Below, piece by piece: positions 38,096 to 39,760 of a stretch of 39,760 bases of DNA. Source of the DNA: Actinotalea fermentans ATCC 43279 = JCM 9966 = DSM 3133. Lineage in GTDB: Bacteria; Actinomycetota; Actinomycetes; Actinomycetales; Cellulomonadaceae. Position 1 is the stretch's first letter; the number at the start of each line of letters is the position of its first letter. Where the stretch lies: assembly GCA_000767215.1 (NCBI GenBank), contig AXCX01000003.1:1-39760 (forward strand), given 5' to 3'. The position numbers and the translations under genes are program-made. The notes under the pieces were generated by a model. That model did no database searches, was not told the DNA's origin, and saw only the letters and a program-made list of their open reading frames with translations.

Positions 38096-39760
38096 ATGGA
38101 TGAGCGGCGAGTCGTACTTCGGGTAGGCGGGCAGCACTGGGCGACGTCGACGCCCGGGGTGGAACGGGCGCTGGGCCGACGTCCAGGTGTCCTCGGTGTC
38201 GAGGCGAACGCCGTGGCGCAGACCGCCACGGTCACCTTCGATGCCGACGTCACCTCGATGACCGACCTCGCGTCCTGGGTCGAGGCGTGCGGGTACCACT
38301 GCTCAGGACGCTCGGTGCCCGACCACGTCTGCGACGCCATGAGCGAGCCCATGCCTGGAGCTGGCGCGGCGGTCACCGGTCACGCGCACCACACGCTCCA
38401 CGAGCCGAGCACGCCTCCGGCCGAGCTCGAGGCCGAGCCCACGGCGCCTCACGAGCGCGGGCATGGCGACGAGCACATGGGCCACGAGCACCACGCAGCC
38501 GCTCACCCGACGGGCGCGCCATCGCCGCACGAGGCCATGGGTCACGGGGGGCACCACGGCGGCGGCTCGATGGCGGACATGGTCCGCGACATGCGCAACA
38601 GGTTCCTGGTCGCCGCGCTCCTGTCCGTCCCGATCACCCTCTACTCGATGATCGGCCGCGAGTTCCTCGGGTTCAGCGCCGCAGCACCCCTCGGGCTGCG
38701 CGACGACGTCTTCATGCTCGTCCTGTCGTTGCCCGTCGTCTTCTACTCCGCGTGGATCTTCTTCGACGGCGCCTACCGTGCCCTGCGCGCCCGGACGCTG
38801 GACATGATGGTCCTGGTCGCCGTCGCCGTCGGCACCGGTTGGCTCTACAGCGTCGTCGTGACCCTCACGGGCGGCGGCGAGGTCTTCTACGAGGCGGCGT
38901 CGGTCCTCACCACCTTCGTGCTGCTGGGACACTGGTTCGAGATGCGCGCCCGCGGAGGCGCGAACGACGCCGTCCGGACGCTCCTGGAGCTGGCGCCGCC
39001 GCGCGCGGTGGTGCTGCGGGACGGCGTCGAGCACGAGGTGCCCACCGCGGAGGTCCTCGTCGGCGACACGCTGCTGATCCGGCCGGGGGCGAAGGTTCCT
39101 GTCGACGCCGTCGTCGTCGAAGGTGAGTCCGAGGCGGACGAGTCCATGGTCACCGGCGAGAGCCTGCCGGTGGGGAAGGCCCCCGGCGACCCGCTCATCG
39201 GAGCATCCCTCAACGTCAGCGGGACGCTGAGGGCCCGCGCGGTGAAGGTCGGCGAGGACACCGCCCTGGCGCAGATCGTCGCGATGGTCCAGGAGGCACA
39301 GAACTCGAAGGCCCCCGGGCAGCGCCTGGCGGACCGCGCCGCGTTCTGGCTCGTCTTCGTCGCCCTCATCGGCGGCACCGGCACGTTCCTGGCCTGGTGG
39401 CTCGCCGGCGCATCGGTTCCGACGGCCATGCTCTTCGCCATCACCGTCGTCGTCATCACCTGCCCGGACGCGCTCGGGCTGGCCACGCCGACGGCGATCA
39501 TGGTCGGTACCGGGCTGGGCGCCCGCCGGGGCGTGCTGTTCAAGAACGCTACGGCGCTCGAGGCCTCCGCCCGCATCGACACGGTCGTCATGGACAAGAC
39601 CGGCACGCTCACCAAGGGCGCCCCCGAGGTCACGGACGTCGTCGTGGCGCCGGGCGCCGACGAGGCCGAGGTCCTCGCCCTCGTCGCGGCGGTCGAGCGG
39701 GAGTCGGAGCACCCGTTGGCGCGCGCCGTCGTCGCCCACGCCGACCAGGCGGGCGCCCGC
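38096..39760 (+). CDS. Heavy-metal (copper-type) P1B ATPase, partial, with CPD motif
   Basis: First 555 codons of a P1B ATPase that runs off the window. Residues 1-70 look like an HMA domain (RRPGVLGVEANAVAQTATVTFDADVT), but the CxxC is replaced by QHWATS; a second Cys pair lies in CGYHCSGRSVPDHVC. Residues 95-160 are His-rich. Membrane helices follow from about 170. TGES is at 353-356, the ion-path motif is CPD (456-458) in place of the usual CPC, DKTGT begins at D500 and HP is at 539-540. The GGAGG before ATG 38096 decides the start. CopR-like and CsoR-like sites precede it, so copper export is likely, but the CPD change may alter specificity. Confidence 0.93.
   Translation, partial: MDERRVVLRVGGQHWATSTPGVERALGRRPGVLGVEANAVAQTATVTFDADVTSMTDLASWVEACGYHCSGRSVPDHVCDAMSEPMPGAGAAVTGHAHHTLHEPSTPPAELEAEPTAPHERGHGDEHMGHEHHAAAHPTGAPSPHEAMGHGGHHGGGSMADMVRDMRNRFLVAALLSVPITLYSMIGREFLGFSAAAPLGLRDDVFMLVLSLPVVFYSAWIFFDGAYRALRARTLDMMVLVAVAVGTGWLYSVVVTLTGGGEVFYEAASVLTTFVLLGHWFEMRARGGANDAVRTLLELAPPRAVVLRDGVEHEVPTAEVLVGDTLLIRPGAKVPVDAVVVEGESEADESMVTGESLPVGKAPGDPLIGASLNVSGTLRARAVKVGEDTALAQIVAMVQEAQNSKAPGQRLADRAAFWLVFVALIGGTGTFLAWWLAGASVPTAMLFAITVVVITCPDALGLATPTAIMVGTGLGARRGVLFKNATALEASARIDTVVMDKTGTLTKGAPEVTDVVVAPGADEAEVLALVAAVERESEHPLARAVVAHADQAGAR

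Noticed and set aside
1-39760. CRISPR arrays near the Cas2-like gene
   Set aside because: No regularly spaced repeats of about 30 bp were seen anywhere, and no cas1 or effector gene was found.

Overview
The window is very GC-rich DNA with GTG starts, ATGA/GTGA gene overlaps and strong third-position G/C. The gene families (SCO6880, DUF6112, DUF4913, DUF5919, MobF relaxase with RecD-type helicase, SHOCT) point to a high-GC actinobacterium, most likely a Micrococcales lineage such as Cellulomonas or a relative. That placement is inferred from gene content and composition only.

Layout. (1) 1-1378 looks like chromosome: a MarR regulator and a divergent FMN-dependent NADH-azoreductase-like gene share two TTGAAnnTTCAA operators, followed by tRNA-Lys(TTT). 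(2) 1379 to about 32,000 looks like an integrative and conjugative element (ICE) inserted beside the tRNA. Its left edge holds a plus-strand module (sigma-like factor, HTH protein, ImmA/IrrE metallopeptidase with Cys-rich tail, small basic protein, Cas2-like protein). Then come minus-strand genes for two small HTH/Xis-like proteins flanking a tyrosine integrase, a Prim-Pol protein and several ICE-associated unknowns. The type IV secretion core (VirD4, VirB4, SCO6880, VirB6/TrbL-like, DUF6112) and a second transfer block (NlpC/P60, VirB8-like, sigma-like protein) are separated by cargo (methyltransferase, lipoprotein). A regulatory/nucleotide cassette (XRE-DUF5919, Nudix, HD), an LRV-DUF4190 membrane protein, a Cys-rich zinc-finger protein and the MobF relaxase follow. 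The right side holds a perfect hairpin terminator, a two-repeat small protein and a second ImmA system (XRE-ImmA fusion with a 245-residue partner). I could not find the second att copy, so the right boundary is open.

(3) 32,121-39,760 holds an ABC-2 type exporter, a SHOCT membrane protein, an amino-acid (cystine-like) ABC importer, a secreted Met/His/Asp-rich protein and a P1B-type heavy-metal ATPase cut by the window end. Four CTTCATC-type direct repeats of 11-bp period precede the SHOCT, ABC exporter, Met/His-rich and ATPase genes. CsoR-type palindromes (TACCCC-N3-GGGGTA) lie additionally before the ABC exporter and the ATPase. These sites resemble copper-responsive CopR boxes and CsoR operators, so I read the four transcription units as one copper regulon, split by an apparently unrelated importer.

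How the parts work together: integrase and Xis-like proteins move the element; Prim-Pol, relaxase, T4CP and the T4SS process and export DNA; the P60 hydrolase opens peptidoglycan; the two ImmA systems and the XRE-Nudix cassette are the probable control, immunity or defence layers. The most novel-looking points are the sigma-ImmA-Cas2-like module, the doubly controlled copper regulon with an atypical CPD-motif ATPase, and the paired ImmA modules at the two ends of the element.
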